Positions 35,958 through 44,805 of a stretch of DNA of 64,000 nucleotides are shown here, piece by piece. The number at the start of each line of letters is the position of its first letter. Position 1 is the stretch's first letter. The position numbers and the translations under genes are program-made. Source of the stretch: Guyparkeria hydrothermalis (GTDB lineage Bacteria > Pseudomonadota > Gammaproteobacteria > Halothiobacillales > Halothiobacillaceae). Below the pieces are notes generated by a model, which saw nothing but the letters and a program-made list of their open reading frames with translations, was not told the DNA's origin and made no database searches. The DNA lies in contig NZ_JAJSEE010000008.1 in assembly GCF_023555375.1 (NCBI RefSeq), positions 37,281 to 101,280 on the forward strand, written 5' to 3'.

Positions 35958-35976
35958 TCGGCATCAAGGGAACGCA

Positions 35977-36008
35977 AAACGGGGCGGGATTGGCATCCCG
36001 CCCCGTTT
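35977..36008. terminator. Bidirectional terminator between proS and the adaptor gene
   Basis: A 14-bp perfect stem (35977-35990 with 35995-36008), A-rich on one side and T-rich on the other, around a TGGC loop. Confidence 0.8.
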
Positions 36009-36036
36009 CGTTTCCGGCTCCGGAAAATTCAGGCGT

Positions 36037-36825
36037 TCAATCGCCCGGCAGGTCCAGGGTGACCGACTGGCCGGCACGCCAGCCGTCGCCACGCGGCACG
36101 CGTACCGCCAGCTCGTAACGCACCGGACCGTCTCCGTCCGTCCGGGCGCGGATCGCGTCCACGGTGCCGGACTGGCGATCACCGTTGCGATCGATCGCGA
36201 TCTCATCACCCAGCTCGAGCGCGCCCAGCTGGTCGGCATCCACGCGGGCGACGGCCAGCAGCTCGTCCGCCCGGGCGATCTCGACCAGGGTCGGCGGCGT
36301 CAGCTGCGGCGAGACCACCTCCCCCACCGCGGTATTCACCGACAGGACCTGCGCGTCGAACGGCGCCTCCAGCCGGGCCTGGTCACGCTCCCAGGCCCGC
36401 AAGGCCGCCTGCGCGCGCACCCGGTCACGCTCGCCCTCGGCCTGCTCGCGGGCGATCACGGCCAGGGCCCGCTCGGAATCCGAGCCGACCGTGCGGTCGT
36501 ACAGGGCCTGGACCCGCTCGGCGTCCAGCGCCGCCTCGTCGGCGGCCAGCCGCAGACCCTCGATCTGTGCGGCGGCCATGCGATGGCGCTGATCGAACGG
36601 CGTCGAGTCGAGTGCGAGCAGTAGGGCCCCGGCCTCGACTCGTTGGCCCGCCCGCACCGGCACCGATTCGACCACCCCGGCGACCGGGGTGGAGAGTGCC
36701 ACGCGATCGGCAAACCCCAGCCGCCCCTCAACCTCGACCGCCCAGGCCGGCGTGGCAAGGCCGGCGCCGAGCAGGGCGACCGGTCCGATCAGGCGACGCG
36801 CCCAGCTCGATTCGATTCGTCTCAT
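36037..36825 (-). CDS. Periplasmic adaptor (HlyD/RND membrane-fusion) protein
   Basis: 262 residues with a signal peptide (LIGPVALLGAGLATPAWA). It has a lipoyl-like half motif (GVVESVPVRAGQRVEAGALL), an alpha-hairpin coiled coil (about residues 80-150), the second half motif (EAPFDAQVLSVNTAVGEVV) and a beta-barrel. It is shorter than usual, with no clear membrane-proximal domain. It overlaps the upstream TolC-like gene by four bases. No inner-membrane pump gene is adjacent, so its partner must be elsewhere. Confidence 0.85.
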   Translation of the reverse strand: MRRIESSWARRLIGPVALLGAGLATPAWAVEVEGRLGFADRVALSTPVAGVVESVPVRAGQRVEAGALLLALDSTPFDQRHRMAAAQIEGLRLAADEAALDAERVQALYDRTVGSDSERALAVIAREQAEGERDRVRAQAALRAWERDQARLEAPFDAQVLSVNTAVGEVVSPQLTPPTLVEIARADELLAVARVDADQLGALELGDEIAIDRNGDRQSGTVDAIRARTDGDGPVRYELAVRVPRGDGWRAGQSVTLDLPGD

Positions 36826-38276
36826 GAGGTTTCCTCCGTGGTGTTCTGATCACCGTCCTCGGGCGGCGTGTCGGCCTCGCCCAACAGGACCGCCTCCAGC
36901 GACTGGTCGGTCAGCAAGGCCAGCTCGGCCCAGCGCATGGCCAGGGCATAGGTGGTCTGCATGCGCTCGAACTTGGCCATCGACATCTCCGCCATGGCAT
37001 CGCCCAGGTCGGCGGCCTTCTCCATCTGGTAGAGGGTCTGGTTGCGCATGAAATTGAGCTCGGCGTAGGTATCGAGCGCGTCGATACGCTGCTGGCCGAC
37101 CGACTGCTGCACCCGGATCATCTCGACCAGTTCGGTGGCGTAGCGACGGATGTCCGCCTCGCGCTCGGCCATGCGGGCGACGACCTCCATGCGCTCGGCC
37201 TGTGCGGCGGCAATCTCGGCGTTGCGCGCCCCACCGCGGAACAGCGGGAATTCCAGGTAGACGCCGGCACGGAACGGGTCGCGGGTCGCGCCCTCGCGGG
37301 TGTAGTAATCGGCATTGATCTCGCCGTGCACGCTGGGCAGGTTGCCCGAGCGGGCCGCGGCCAATTCGGACCGGCTGCCCTCGTGCAGGCGTCGCAGACC
37401 GTTGAGGGCGAGGTCCTCGGCCAGCGCGGTCTCGATCAGGTCACCGATGGCGGGCACCTCGCGTTCGAACAGGCGGTCGAGATCCGGGGGCTCGAGTTCG
37501 CGCGGCAGCTGATCGGGACGACCGGCCACCTCCGCCAGGTGCCGGCGGGTCAAGCGCCGCTCGGCATCCGCCCGGGCGCGTTCGAGCATCACGTCCTGGT
37601 AATCGCGCTCGAATACCGCGATGTCGTAGTCGGAGGTCTGCCCGAGCTCGCGCCGGTCACGGGCGCGGTCGTAGCGGATGAAGAGGATGGCCATGCGCTC
37701 GTTGAGCGCCTGGTAGCGCTGGTCGGCAAGCAGCACATCGAAGTAGGCACGCAACAGGGCCAGGCGCTGACGCTGCTGCTCGTCGAGCAGGGCGAGGCGT
37801 TCTCCGGCCAGGCGTGCCTCGGCGGCCGACTCGCGATCCTGTTGCCGACCGAAGTCGAACAGCTTCTGGCGCAGGGTGAGGCCGGCACGATGGTCGTCGT
37901 GCTGATCGTTCTCGACGGCAAGCTCGCCGGGCTCAACGTAGCGCAGCCGACCGTCGAGGGTCACCTGGGGACGGTTGGATGAACGGACCAATTGCTCCTC
38001 GGCCCGCTGGCGCTCGTAACGGGCCCGAGCGGCGATCACGCCGTACTGGTTGGCCAGCGGCAGCTGGAGCATCTGCTCGAAGGTCAGCGCATCGGGCAGG
38101 GGCTCGGGGCTCACCAGCCCCGCCTCGCCAACCGCGGGGGGCGGCGGCAGGTCGTCGGCCGCCCACCCTGCCGGCGGCAACGCCGCGACCAACAGGCCCG
38201 CGACCAACGCCGTCAGCGCGGCCGCTCGCTTGCGACCGGCCGGCGGATTCGGGACGAGGTCTCGCCGTTTTCCCAT
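36822..38276 (-). CDS. TolC-family outer membrane efflux protein
   Basis: 484 residues. The signal peptide is followed by the two-repeat OEP layout rich in heptad coils (for example ERQRAEEQLVRSSNRPQVTL and RAGVYLEFPLFRGGARNAEI). It forms the outer-membrane channel of a tripartite pump. It is translated first, with the adaptor coupled by a 4-base overlap. A GC-rich hairpin (38303-38325) separates it from the thioredoxin gene upstream. Confidence 0.9.
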   Translation of the reverse strand: MGKRRDLVPNPPAGRKRAAALTALVAGLLVAALPPAGWAADDLPPPPAVGEAGLVSPEPLPDALTFEQMLQLPLANQYGVIAARARYERQRAEEQLVRSSNRPQVTLDGRLRYVEPGELAVENDQHDDHRAGLTLRQKLFDFGRQQDRESAAEARLAGERLALLDEQQRQRLALLRAYFDVLLADQRYQALNERMAILFIRYDRARDRRELGQTSDYDIAVFERDYQDVMLERARADAERRLTRRHLAEVAGRPDQLPRELEPPDLDRLFEREVPAIGDLIETALAEDLALNGLRRLHEGSRSELAAARSGNLPSVHGEINADYYTREGATRDPFRAGVYLEFPLFRGGARNAEIAAAQAERMEVVARMAEREADIRRYATELVEMIRVQQSVGQQRIDALDTYAELNFMRNQTLYQMEKAADLGDAMAEMSMAKFERMQTTYALAMRWAELALLTDQSLEAVLLGEADTPPEDGDQNTTEETS

Positions 38277-38302
38277 GCTCGATGCCTCCCTGCCCGCACC
38301 GT

Positions 38303-38325
38303 GACGCCGCCCGGCGGGCGGCGTC
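38303..38325 (-). terminator. GC hairpin between the thioredoxin and TolC-like genes
   Basis: GACGCCGCCC (38303-38312) pairs perfectly with GGGCGGCGTC (38316-38325). There is no T tract on the minus strand, so it may be a weak terminator or an mRNA-stabilising stem. Confidence 0.35.
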
Positions 38326-38334
38326 CTTGTTGCC

Positions 38335-38916
38335 TTATTGCTGCTTCTTGTACTTGAAGAAGTTCATGCCCGGCTCCTTGTAGGCACCCGAGGCGAAGAA
38401 CGCCATCAGTTGCTGGAACTCCTCGGGCGACTGGGTCGGGCCGGTGTAGCGCAGCGCCGGCTCGCCCTCGGTGTCGAAGAAGATCATCACCGGAGTCGCG
38501 CGCACGCGATACTTCTTGAAGGCGAAGTCCTTTTCCTTGATCTGCTCGCCGTCGGGGGCGGTCATCATCACGTCACCCTCGATGTCGATGCTGACCGTGA
38601 CGAAGTGCTCCTTGATGTATTCCTGCACCTCGGGGTCGGTGAACACCTGGGTCTTCATGCGATGGCAGAACGGGCACTCGTCCATCTCGAAGAAGGCGAA
38701 CACCCCGGCCTTACCCTCGTCGCGGGCCTGCTCGACGTCGGCTTGCAGGTCCTTGAACGGGTCGTCCCAGAAGCCTTCGAGCTCCTGCGCCTGACCGGCC
38801 GGCGCAAACGCCAGCCCCATCGCCATGAGCAGGGCCAGGATCGGCGCGGCGCCGATCCACCGCAGAGGCTTCGCCAGCTTGGTCAATGTAGGGCGTGTCA
38901 CGTGGCTTGCAGTCAT
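38335..38916 (-). CDS. Periplasmic thioredoxin-fold protein (SoxW-like)
   Basis: 193 residues. A long basic N-terminus and hydrophobic stretch (GAAPILALLMAMGLAFAPAG) form a signal peptide. The thioredoxin fold has the redox pair in FFEMDECPFCHRMKTQVF and the cis-proline in RVRATPVMIFFD. This type of thioredoxin (SoxW/thioredoxin_7 group) reduces periplasmic disulfides and accompanies sulfur oxidation in some chemolithotrophs; no sox genes are near here. It lies upstream of the TolC-like gene on the same strand. Confidence 0.85.
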   Translation of the reverse strand: MTASHVTRPTLTKLAKPLRWIGAAPILALLMAMGLAFAPAGQAQELEGFWDDPFKDLQADVEQARDEGKAGVFAFFEMDECPFCHRMKTQVFTDPEVQEYIKEHFVTVSIDIEGDVMMTAPDGEQIKEKDFAFKKYRVRATPVMIFFDTEGEPALRYTGPTQSPEEFQQLMAFFASGAYKEPGMNFFKYKKQQ

Positions 38917-39086
38917 CGCCGTAACCTCTCGATGTGGCCATGTCCTGCGCAGACATGCAGCAAGACAGATAGTGGGCTAACAATCAAACCGAAACGCGGA
39001 TTTGTCAATACACCCGCATCGACCGGCCCGGCGACGGACGTCGCCCCCTGCCCGTCGAGGTTATTGCTAAACTGGCGCGAGGCGCA

Positions 39087-39686
39087 ATGGCCGCAATGGC
39101 GTTACCACCCCTGCCGGAATTTCCCGTGGACATCCTGATTCTCTACTACAGCCGCAGCGGCAACACCGAGTCCCTCGCCCGTCAGGCCGCGCGGGGCGTC
39201 GAACGAGTCGAGGGGGCCCAGGCCCGACTGCGCCGCATCCCCTGCCCGGACGGTCAGCAACCCGCCGACGGCGACCCGGAGGTGAGCATCGAGGACCTGC
39301 GCGAGTGCCGCGGCCTGTTACTGGGCAGCCCGACCTATTTCGGCGGCATGGCCTCGGCGGTCAAGCGCTTCCTCGAGGACACCAGCGGGCTGTGGTTCCG
39401 CGGCGAGCTCACCGGCCGCCCCGCCGGGGTGTTCACCTCGACCGGCTCGATGCACGGCGGCCAGGAAACCACGCTGCTGTCGATGATCGTGCCGCTGATC
39501 CATCACGGCATGCTGATCACCGGCATCCCCTACCAGCAACCCGAGCTGGCCCATACCCAGACCGGCGGCACGCCCTACGGCGCGAGCCACACCGCCAACG
39601 ACCATCCCCGGCTCAGCCGCGACGAGCGCGAGCTCACCCGCGCGCTGGGTGCGCGGGTGGCCACGATCGCCCGGCAACTGACCTGA
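39087..39686 (+). CDS. NAD(P)H:quinone oxidoreductase, WrbA-like flavodoxin
   Basis: 199 residues with the FMN phosphate-binding loop LYYSRSGNTESLA, GSPTYFGGMASAVKRFLEDT, and the family phrase TSTGSMHGGQETTLLSM. WrbA proteins reduce quinones by two electrons and protect against oxidative stress. The start is uncertain: ATG at 39087 or 39096, or GTG at 39126. Its stop overlaps the next start (TGATG). Confidence 0.9.
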   Translation: MAAMALPPLPEFPVDILILYYSRSGNTESLARQAARGVERVEGAQARLRRIPCPDGQQPADGDPEVSIEDLRECRGLLLGSPTYFGGMASAVKRFLEDTSGLWFRGELTGRPAGVFTSTGSMHGGQETTLLSMIVPLIHHGMLITGIPYQQPELAHTQTGGTPYGASHTANDHPRLSRDERELTRALGARVATIARQLT

Positions 39687-40117
39687 TGTTCGCCGGGCGC
39701 ACCAGCGAAGGCCTGCCGATCTGGCCGCTGCGGCTGATGGCACTCGGTCTGCTCACCGTGATCGCCGGTTACCTGGGCCTGTTGCTCGCCGGCCGCGCGG
39801 AAATCCGCCCCGGCGGCCTGACCACCACGTTCATGCTGCTGCCCGGGATCGTCGTCCTGCCCGGCCTGTGGCTGGGGCATTACAAGACCATGATCTGGGC
39901 GGCGCTGGTCGCCCTGTTCTACCTTCTGATCTCGGCCACCGATGCCTGGGCGGTCGCCGCCGATCGTGGCTGGCACCTGCTGATCGCCGTCGCCGCCACG
40001 GTCGCCTTCCTGGCCGCCTGGTGGCACAGCATCAAGCGCCGGCGGTACCTCAAGGCCCGTCACGCCAAGGCGCAGAACGGCCACCCCGAACAAGCAAACA
40101 GCAAACCAGAGGACTGA
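39686..40117 (+). CDS. DUF2069 membrane protein
   Basis: 143 residues with four predicted membrane helices and a basic C-terminal tail (IKRRRYLKARHAKA). The sequence LRLMALGLLTVIAGYLGLLL and its position straight after a WrbA-like gene match DUF2069, a small family of unknown function in gammaproteobacteria. Translation is probably coupled to wrbA. Confidence 0.82.
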   Translation: MFAGRTSEGLPIWPLRLMALGLLTVIAGYLGLLLAGRAEIRPGGLTTTFMLLPGIVVLPGLWLGHYKTMIWAALVALFYLLISATDAWAVAADRGWHLLIAVAATVAFLAAWWHSIKRRRYLKARHAKAQNGHPEQANSKPED

Positions 40118-40119
40118 CG

Positions 40120-40941
40120 ATGATCGACAAGTGTCTGTTTCCCGCCGCCGGGTACGGCACCCGGTTCCTCCCGGCCACCAAGGTCATGCCCAAGGAAATG
40201 TTGCCGATCCTCGATCGCCCGCTGATCCAGTACGGCGTCGAGGAGGCCTTCGAGGCCGGCATGACGCAGATGGCGATGGTGACCGGGCGTGGCAAACGGG
40301 CGCTGGAGGATCACTTCGACGTCAACTACGAGCTCGAGCACCAGATCCGCGGCACCAAGAAGGAATCGCTGCTCGCCTCGATCGACCGCCTGATCGACAA
40401 CTGCACCTTCTCCTATACCCGCCAGCTGGAAATGCTGGGGCTGGGTCACGCGATTCTCACCGGCGAACGCCTGGTCGGCCACGAGCCGTTCGGCGTCGTG
40501 CTGGCCGACGATCTCTGCGTCGGCTCGCCGGTCGGGATCATGGCGCAGATGGCCACCATCTACGAGCGCCACCAGTGCTCGGTGATCGCCGTCGAGGAAG
40601 TCCCCGAACAGGACATCCACAAGTACGGCGTGATCGGCGGCACCCCGATCGACGACGACGTCATCCAGGTGAGCGAGATGGTGGAGAAACCCAGCGCCGA
40701 GGAGGCGCCGGGCAATCTCGCCATCATCGGCCGCTACATCCTGACCCCGGACATCTTCGACATCCTGCGTCGCACGCCGCCGGGCACCGGGGGCGAGATC
40801 CAGATCACCGACGCCTTGCGCGAGCAGGCCGAACAAGGCAAGGTGATCGCGTACCGGTTCAAGGGACGGCGTTTCGACTGCGGCAGCCCGTCGGGCTTCG
40901 TCGCCGCCACCAACCACTTCTATCACCTCAGCACGCGCTAG
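40120..40941 (+). CDS. galU: UTP-glucose-1-phosphate uridylyltransferase
   Basis: 273 residues, slightly shorter than many GalU proteins (about 280-300). The nucleotidyltransferase loop FPAAGYGTRFLPATKVMPKE, the substrate region SEMVEKP and the sugar-binding end DCGSPSGFVAATNHF are intact. It makes UDP-glucose for lipopolysaccharide, capsule or exopolysaccharide. It is two bases after the DUF2069 gene. Confidence 0.95.
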   Translation: MIDKCLFPAAGYGTRFLPATKVMPKEMLPILDRPLIQYGVEEAFEAGMTQMAMVTGRGKRALEDHFDVNYELEHQIRGTKKESLLASIDRLIDNCTFSYTRQLEMLGLGHAILTGERLVGHEPFGVVLADDLCVGSPVGIMAQMATIYERHQCSVIAVEEVPEQDIHKYGVIGGTPIDDDVIQVSEMVEKPSAEEAPGNLAIIGRYILTPDIFDILRRTPPGTGGEIQITDALREQAEQGKVIAYRFKGRRFDCGSPSGFVAATNHFYHLSTR

Positions 40942-41044
40942 GGCGCCTGCCCGCGCGTCCGGGGAACCTCTTATCGATCCTGACGTCGCAGAAGGATTCG
41001 GGAAGTGTCCCCGACATTCACAGCCGTCCACGCGAGGCAAATCA

Positions 41045-41527
41045 ATGCAAGTTCAGAACGACCACGTCGTTTCCATCGACTACACCCTGAAAAACGATGC
41101 CGGAGAGGTCATGGACAGCTCCGAGCAGACCGGCCCGCTGGCCTACCTGCACGGCCACCAGAACATCATCCCGGGCCTGGAAAAGGCGCTGGACGAGAAG
41201 GCGGTCGGTGACACCCTGTCCGTGTCCATCGAGCCGGCGGATGCCTACGGCGAGCGCGACGAGCGCATGATTCAGACTGTGCCGCGCTCCATGTTCCAGG
41301 GCGTCGACGAGATCGAGCCGGGCATGCGCTTCCAGGCCCAGACCGAGGGCGGCGTCACCGTCGTGACCATCAAGGAAGTCAACGGCGACGAGATCACCCT
41401 CGACGGCAACCACGAGCTGGCCGGCGAGACCCTGCACTTCGACGTCGAGATCAAGGACGTGCGTCCGGCCTCGGAAGAGGAGATCGAGCACGGTCACGTC
41501 CACGGCCCGGGCGGTCACGAGCACTGA
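41045..41527 (+). CDS. slyD: FKBP-type peptidyl-prolyl isomerase SlyD
   Basis: 160 residues. FKBP domain (DHVVSIDYTLKNDAGEVMDS, GPLAYLHGHQNIIPGLEKAL) with the insert-in-flap domain, ending in a short His-rich tail (HGHVHGPGGHEH) that could bind nickel. SlyD is a folding helper and metallochaperone for hydrogenase maturation in other bacteria. It is preceded by a 100-base gap and followed by two tandem hairpins. Confidence 0.94.
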   Translation: MQVQNDHVVSIDYTLKNDAGEVMDSSEQTGPLAYLHGHQNIIPGLEKALDEKAVGDTLSVSIEPADAYGERDERMIQTVPRSMFQGVDEIEPGMRFQAQTEGGVTVVTIKEVNGDEITLDGNHELAGETLHFDVEIKDVRPASEEEIEHGHVHGPGGHEH

Positions 41528-41567
41528 TCGAGCGCCGCGTGCCGGACGCCCGTCCGGCACGCCCAAA

Positions 41568-41601
41568 GAAAAAGGCAGCGTGCCAGCACGCTGCCTTTTT
41601 T
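41568..41601 (+). terminator. Rho-independent terminator after slyD
   Basis: A 12-bp stem (41571-41582 with 41587-41598) with a T tract, preceded by a second hairpin (41539-41560). Confidence 0.85.
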
Positions 41602-41669
41602 GTTTGCCTGGACAGGCCCTGGCGCCAAGCGCCCGAGAGAGCCCGGCGCGGCCCGCGCCTCGAACGGCG

Positions 41670-42476
41670 TCAGCCGACGGCGTCGTCTGTCTGGGCGCGC
41701 GGCTCCTCGGCCGGGAAGATGGAGACGTAGGCGGCATACAGCGCCGCCCAGGCCCAGGGCACCAGCAGGATCGCGCTCAGCCCCGCGGTGAGCGGAATGG
41801 TCATGAACAGGGCCAGCCAGATCAGCCCGAAGATCAGCATCGGCAACCAGTTGAGCCACACGGCCCGGAAGCTCGCCGTGAGCGCCGCGGTCAGGCCCGC
41901 CCCGGCCAGCACCACCCGCGGGATGGCAAACAGCATGGCCGACAGGTAGAGCACGTAGATCACGATCACCGCGAGCCAGATGCCCATGGCCGAGCCGGAG
42001 GTCAGGATGGGCAGCAACTGCGCCAGGCGCTCGCTGTCGGTGGTTTCGGGGTTGTTCAGCGCCGCCATGCCCCCGTCGGGCATCGCCGCGGTGAGAAAGG
42101 CCGCCAACAGGAGCAGGATGGCCAGGTTCACGAGAATCGTGACGCCCCCCAGCCCGAGCAACGGGCGCCACGGCGCCTGGCCCGAAAACTGCGAGAACAG
42201 GAGGTCGAAGCCGATCGGCTGCTCGCGCGCCAGCGGCTCGTCCTCGGCCCGTTCCAGGATCTCGGCGATCCGCGCGAAGATCACGATCACCCCGCCCCCC
42301 AGGATCGGGGCGATCAGGTAGCCCGCCCCCATGCCGATCACGGGCACGAAACTGGTCAGGAAGACCAGCAGGTACATCAGCAGCACACTGCCAATCACGA
42401 GACCCGGGCGGGTCTTCAGAAGCTGCCAGCCACCCGCGATCCAGCGGGCACCGGAACTGGCCGGTCGTTTGCGCAT
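41670..42476 (-). CDS. Multi-pass membrane protein (BPSS1780-like family)
   Basis: 268 residues with six or so hydrophobic segments and the N-terminal phrase ARWIAGGWQLLKTRPGLVIG, which is typical of the BPSS1780/YciC-like membrane family of unknown function. It is divergent from cbbY. The start at 42476 is the ATG that gives MRKRPASSG; a longer frame exists without similarity. Confidence 0.7.
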   Translation of the reverse strand: MRKRPASSGARWIAGGWQLLKTRPGLVIGSVLLMYLLVFLTSFVPVIGMGAGYLIAPILGGGVIVIFARIAEILERAEDEPLAREQPIGFDLLFSQFSGQAPWRPLLGLGGVTILVNLAILLLLAAFLTAAMPDGGMAALNNPETTDSERLAQLLPILTSGSAMGIWLAVIVIYVLYLSAMLFAIPRVVLAGAGLTAALTASFRAVWLNWLPMLIFGLIWLALFMTIPLTAGLSAILLVPWAWAALYAAYVSIFPAEEPRAQTDDAVG

Positions 42477-42554
42477 TGCGTAGACTCTCGATCGTTTTGA
42501 TTCGTATCCCCGTTCCGGGAACGGGCCCAATGGTAACCAAAGTTGGAACCGCGC

Positions 42555-43310
42555 ATGCTGCAAGCCATCCTTTTCGACGTCGACGGCACCCTGGCCGACA
42601 CCGAGCGCGACGGTCACCGCGTCGCCTTCAACCTCGCCTTTCGTGATGCCGGGCTGGACTGGCACTGGGACGTGGCCACCTACGGCGAGCTGCTCTCCGT
42701 CACCGGCGGCAAGGAGCGCATCCGGCACTTCATCGAGACCCATGCCCCGGCTCGTCCGGCGGTCGACGACCTCGCCGCCTGGATCGCCGGCCTGCACAAG
42801 GCCAAGACCGCGCACTACCTCGACCTGTTGCAGCGCGGCGAGATCCCGCTGCGTCCCGGGGTCAAGCGACTGATCGACGAGGCCCGCGCGGCCGGCATGC
42901 GGCTGGCCATCACCACGACCACCACGCCGGAAAACGTCACCGGCCTCCTGCGCGCCACCCTGGGCGAGGATAGCCCGGGCTGGTTCGAGCTGATCGCCGC
43001 CGGCGACATCGTCCCGGCCAAGAAGCCGGCCCCGGACATCTACACCTGGACGCTCGAGCAGATGGATCTTGCCCCGAGCGAGACCATCGCCCTGGAAGAC
43101 TCGGCCAACGGCGTGCGCTCGGCCCGCGCGGCCGACGTGCCGGTGGTGGTGACCATCAACGACTACACCGCCGACGACGATTTCGACGGCGCGGCCGCGG
43201 TCCTCGACCAGCTGGGCGAACCGGACGCGCCGGCCGAAACGCTTGCCGGCCCCGCCCCCGACAACGGCGTGGTCGATCTGCAGTACCTGACCGGACTGCT
43301 GAAGCGCTAG
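42555..43310 (+). CDS. cbbY: HAD hydrolase, CbbY type
   Basis: 251 residues. The HAD motif I is AILFDVDGTLADTERDGHR, motif II is AITTTTTPENV, then KKPAPDIY and the motif IV region ALEDSANGVRSA. The sequence is closest in form to CbbY, the xylulose-1,5-bisphosphate phosphatase that clears a Rubisco inhibitor; related enzymes are phosphoglycolate phosphatases. That fits a Calvin-cycle organism, though no rubisco gene is in the window. The stop TAG is followed by a GC-rich gap with a MITE. Confidence 0.82.
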   Translation: MLQAILFDVDGTLADTERDGHRVAFNLAFRDAGLDWHWDVATYGELLSVTGGKERIRHFIETHAPARPAVDDLAAWIAGLHKAKTAHYLDLLQRGEIPLRPGVKRLIDEARAAGMRLAITTTTTPENVTGLLRATLGEDSPGWFELIAAGDIVPAKKPAPDIYTWTLEQMDLAPSETIALEDSANGVRSARAADVPVVVTINDYTADDDFDGAAAVLDQLGEPDAPAETLAGPAPDNGVVDLQYLTGLLKR

Positions 43311-43405
43311 GACTGGTCGGCACGCCGCACTCGACGCGGCCCTGGCGACATCAAGTCGTCATGGCCGAATGTTCCACTCATCCTGTCAGGGCGAATTGAA
43401 ATCGC

Positions 43406-43588
43406 TTAGGGACGGTCTGCACGACCTCTGGCTTACCGGCTTGTTCGCCATCAAGGCGCCGACTCGAAGGCGGGCCCAATATGATAACGAGGGCCCGACG
43501 AGGATCGGCAACACCGAGGGCGGGCAAGCCGGCAAGCCCCGTCGGGCGACCCGTAGAGGCATTGGCTATTCGTGCAGACCTTCCCTAG
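43406..43588. mobile_element. Inverted-repeat MITE, short copy D (right arm missing)
   Basis: Core 43410-43584 (175 bp), flanked by TTAG on the left and CTAG on the right. The ends GGACGGTCTGCACGA and GGAAGGTCTGCACGA (complement of the right end) are a variant of the other copies. The first hairpin arm is present in diverged form (ACCGGCTTG with CAAGCCGGC). The second arm is absent. It lies between cbbY and the CZB gene. Apart from this element, the 315-base gap 43311-43625 holds no recognised gene. Confidence 0.75.
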
Positions 43589-43625
43589 ACTGACCCCACG
43601 CCCCACACCGCAAGTGAAATCGCCC

Positions 43626-44054
43626 ATGAGTGCATCGTCCCAGACCCTGCCGGACTCGTTCGACTACCAGGCCTTCATCGACGGCTTCGAGGAAGTCACC
43701 TACTGGCACTTCGACTGGTACTCGCGGATCATGGCGGTGCTGCTCTACAACACGCCCCGCCCGACCCTGAGCGAACACGAGTGCCGGTTCGGGCGCTTCC
43801 TGGAGAGCCACGGCGCACCTCCCGGCCGCCAGGGCGAATTCGACAAGGTCCATCAGCTGCACGTCAAGATGCACAAGGCGGCCGATACGCTGATCACGAG
43901 CGCCGAGGGCGGCGAGCAGGCCGAGCGGGAAGCCTTCGACGAGTTCGTCGAACTGCAGAGCCTGTTCCTGGCGACCTGCTTCAACCTGATGCGTGATGCC
44001 TACAGCGACAGCTGCGAACTGGCACAGCGCCAGGGCACGACGCCGACCATCTGA
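43626..44054 (+). CDS. Stand-alone CZB (chemoreceptor zinc-binding) domain protein
   Basis: 142 residues, with a pattern like the CZB four-helix domain: a histidine in TYWHFDWYSRI, a cysteine in SEHECRFGRFLESHG and histidines in FDKVHQLHVKMHKAA. CZB domains bind zinc through a His/Cys site in chemoreceptors and diguanylate cyclases. Here the domain stands alone, so it may act on another protein. The start at 43626 follows a MITE by 37 bases, so the promoter may lie in or near that element. Confidence 0.65.
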   Translation: MSASSQTLPDSFDYQAFIDGFEEVTYWHFDWYSRIMAVLLYNTPRPTLSEHECRFGRFLESHGAPPGRQGEFDKVHQLHVKMHKAADTLITSAEGGEQAEREAFDEFVELQSLFLATCFNLMRDAYSDSCELAQRQGTTPTI

Positions 44055-44084
44055 CCCTCGGGGTCGGGCACACGCGATACCGGG

Positions 44085-44723
44085 CTAGAGCCAGAGCTCG
44101 AGGGGCGCGTAGTTGATCAGCGCGCGCAGGATGTCGCTGCGCGTGACCACGCCGACCACCCGGGGCGGGTCCTCGGCCTGATCGACGATGGGCATGCCAC
44201 GGATGTCCTGCTCGAGCAGCACCCGGGCCAACTCGCGGATGTTGGTCTGGGGGCCGGCGGTCAGCACCTCGAAGCGGGCGATCGCCCCGACCGGCATCTT
44301 GGCAAGATCCGAGTAGCGAATCCGCTGGCGCGTGATGTCGCCGCGCGTGATCACCGCCTCGATGCGCCCGTCCTCGCCCATCACCGGCAACAGCCCGATC
44401 CGCCGCTCGGCCATGAGATCGCGCGCCCGCCCCACCGTGTCATTGATGCGGATGGTCAGTGCCGGGCTCGACATGATCTGCTCGGCCACCGAGACGGGCG
44501 ACGGCTCGCGGTTGACCTGCCCGGCCGCCTCCCGATACGCACGCAACGAGTCATCCCGTCGACCGCCCGCCTCCCGCTCCCGTGCGAACGGCGTACCGGC
44601 CTGATCTTCGCGCACGGCCGGCGGCGGCTCGACCATCATCGGCGGGCGCAGCAGGCCGGGCGACGTCGCCTCGTCGATCGTCACCCCGTCGCTGACCCCG
44701 CGACCAAAGACCGTAAAGCTCAT
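44085..44723 (-). CDS. Tandem CBS-domain protein
   Basis: 212 residues. A polar, low-complexity N-terminus (to about residue 80) is followed by two CBS domains (EQIMSSPALTIRINDTVGRA and ARVLLEQDIRGMPIVDQAED). CBS pairs bind adenosine nucleotides and regulate partner proteins; nothing here indicates the partner. The N-terminal part is not related to known domains by eye. It is convergent with the CZB gene. Confidence 0.8.
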   Translation of the reverse strand: MSFTVFGRGVSDGVTIDEATSPGLLRPPMMVEPPPAVREDQAGTPFAREREAGGRRDDSLRAYREAAGQVNREPSPVSVAEQIMSSPALTIRINDTVGRARDLMAERRIGLLPVMGEDGRIEAVITRGDITRQRIRYSDLAKMPVGAIARFEVLTAGPQTNIRELARVLLEQDIRGMPIVDQAEDPPRVVGVVTRSDILRALINYAPLELWL

Positions 44724-44805
44724 GCTGGATTCCTCGTGTTCCCTGCCGGGTTATCGGCGCGCCACGCCCCCACTTGAGCCAAGTGCCTGAATCGGCGGAC
44801 GTTCC

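Noticed and set aside
43307..43325. CTAG plus GACTGGTCGGCACG at the cbbY stop as a MITE end
   Set aside because: It has too many differences from the terminal repeat and no partner; the clear element lies 100 bases further on.
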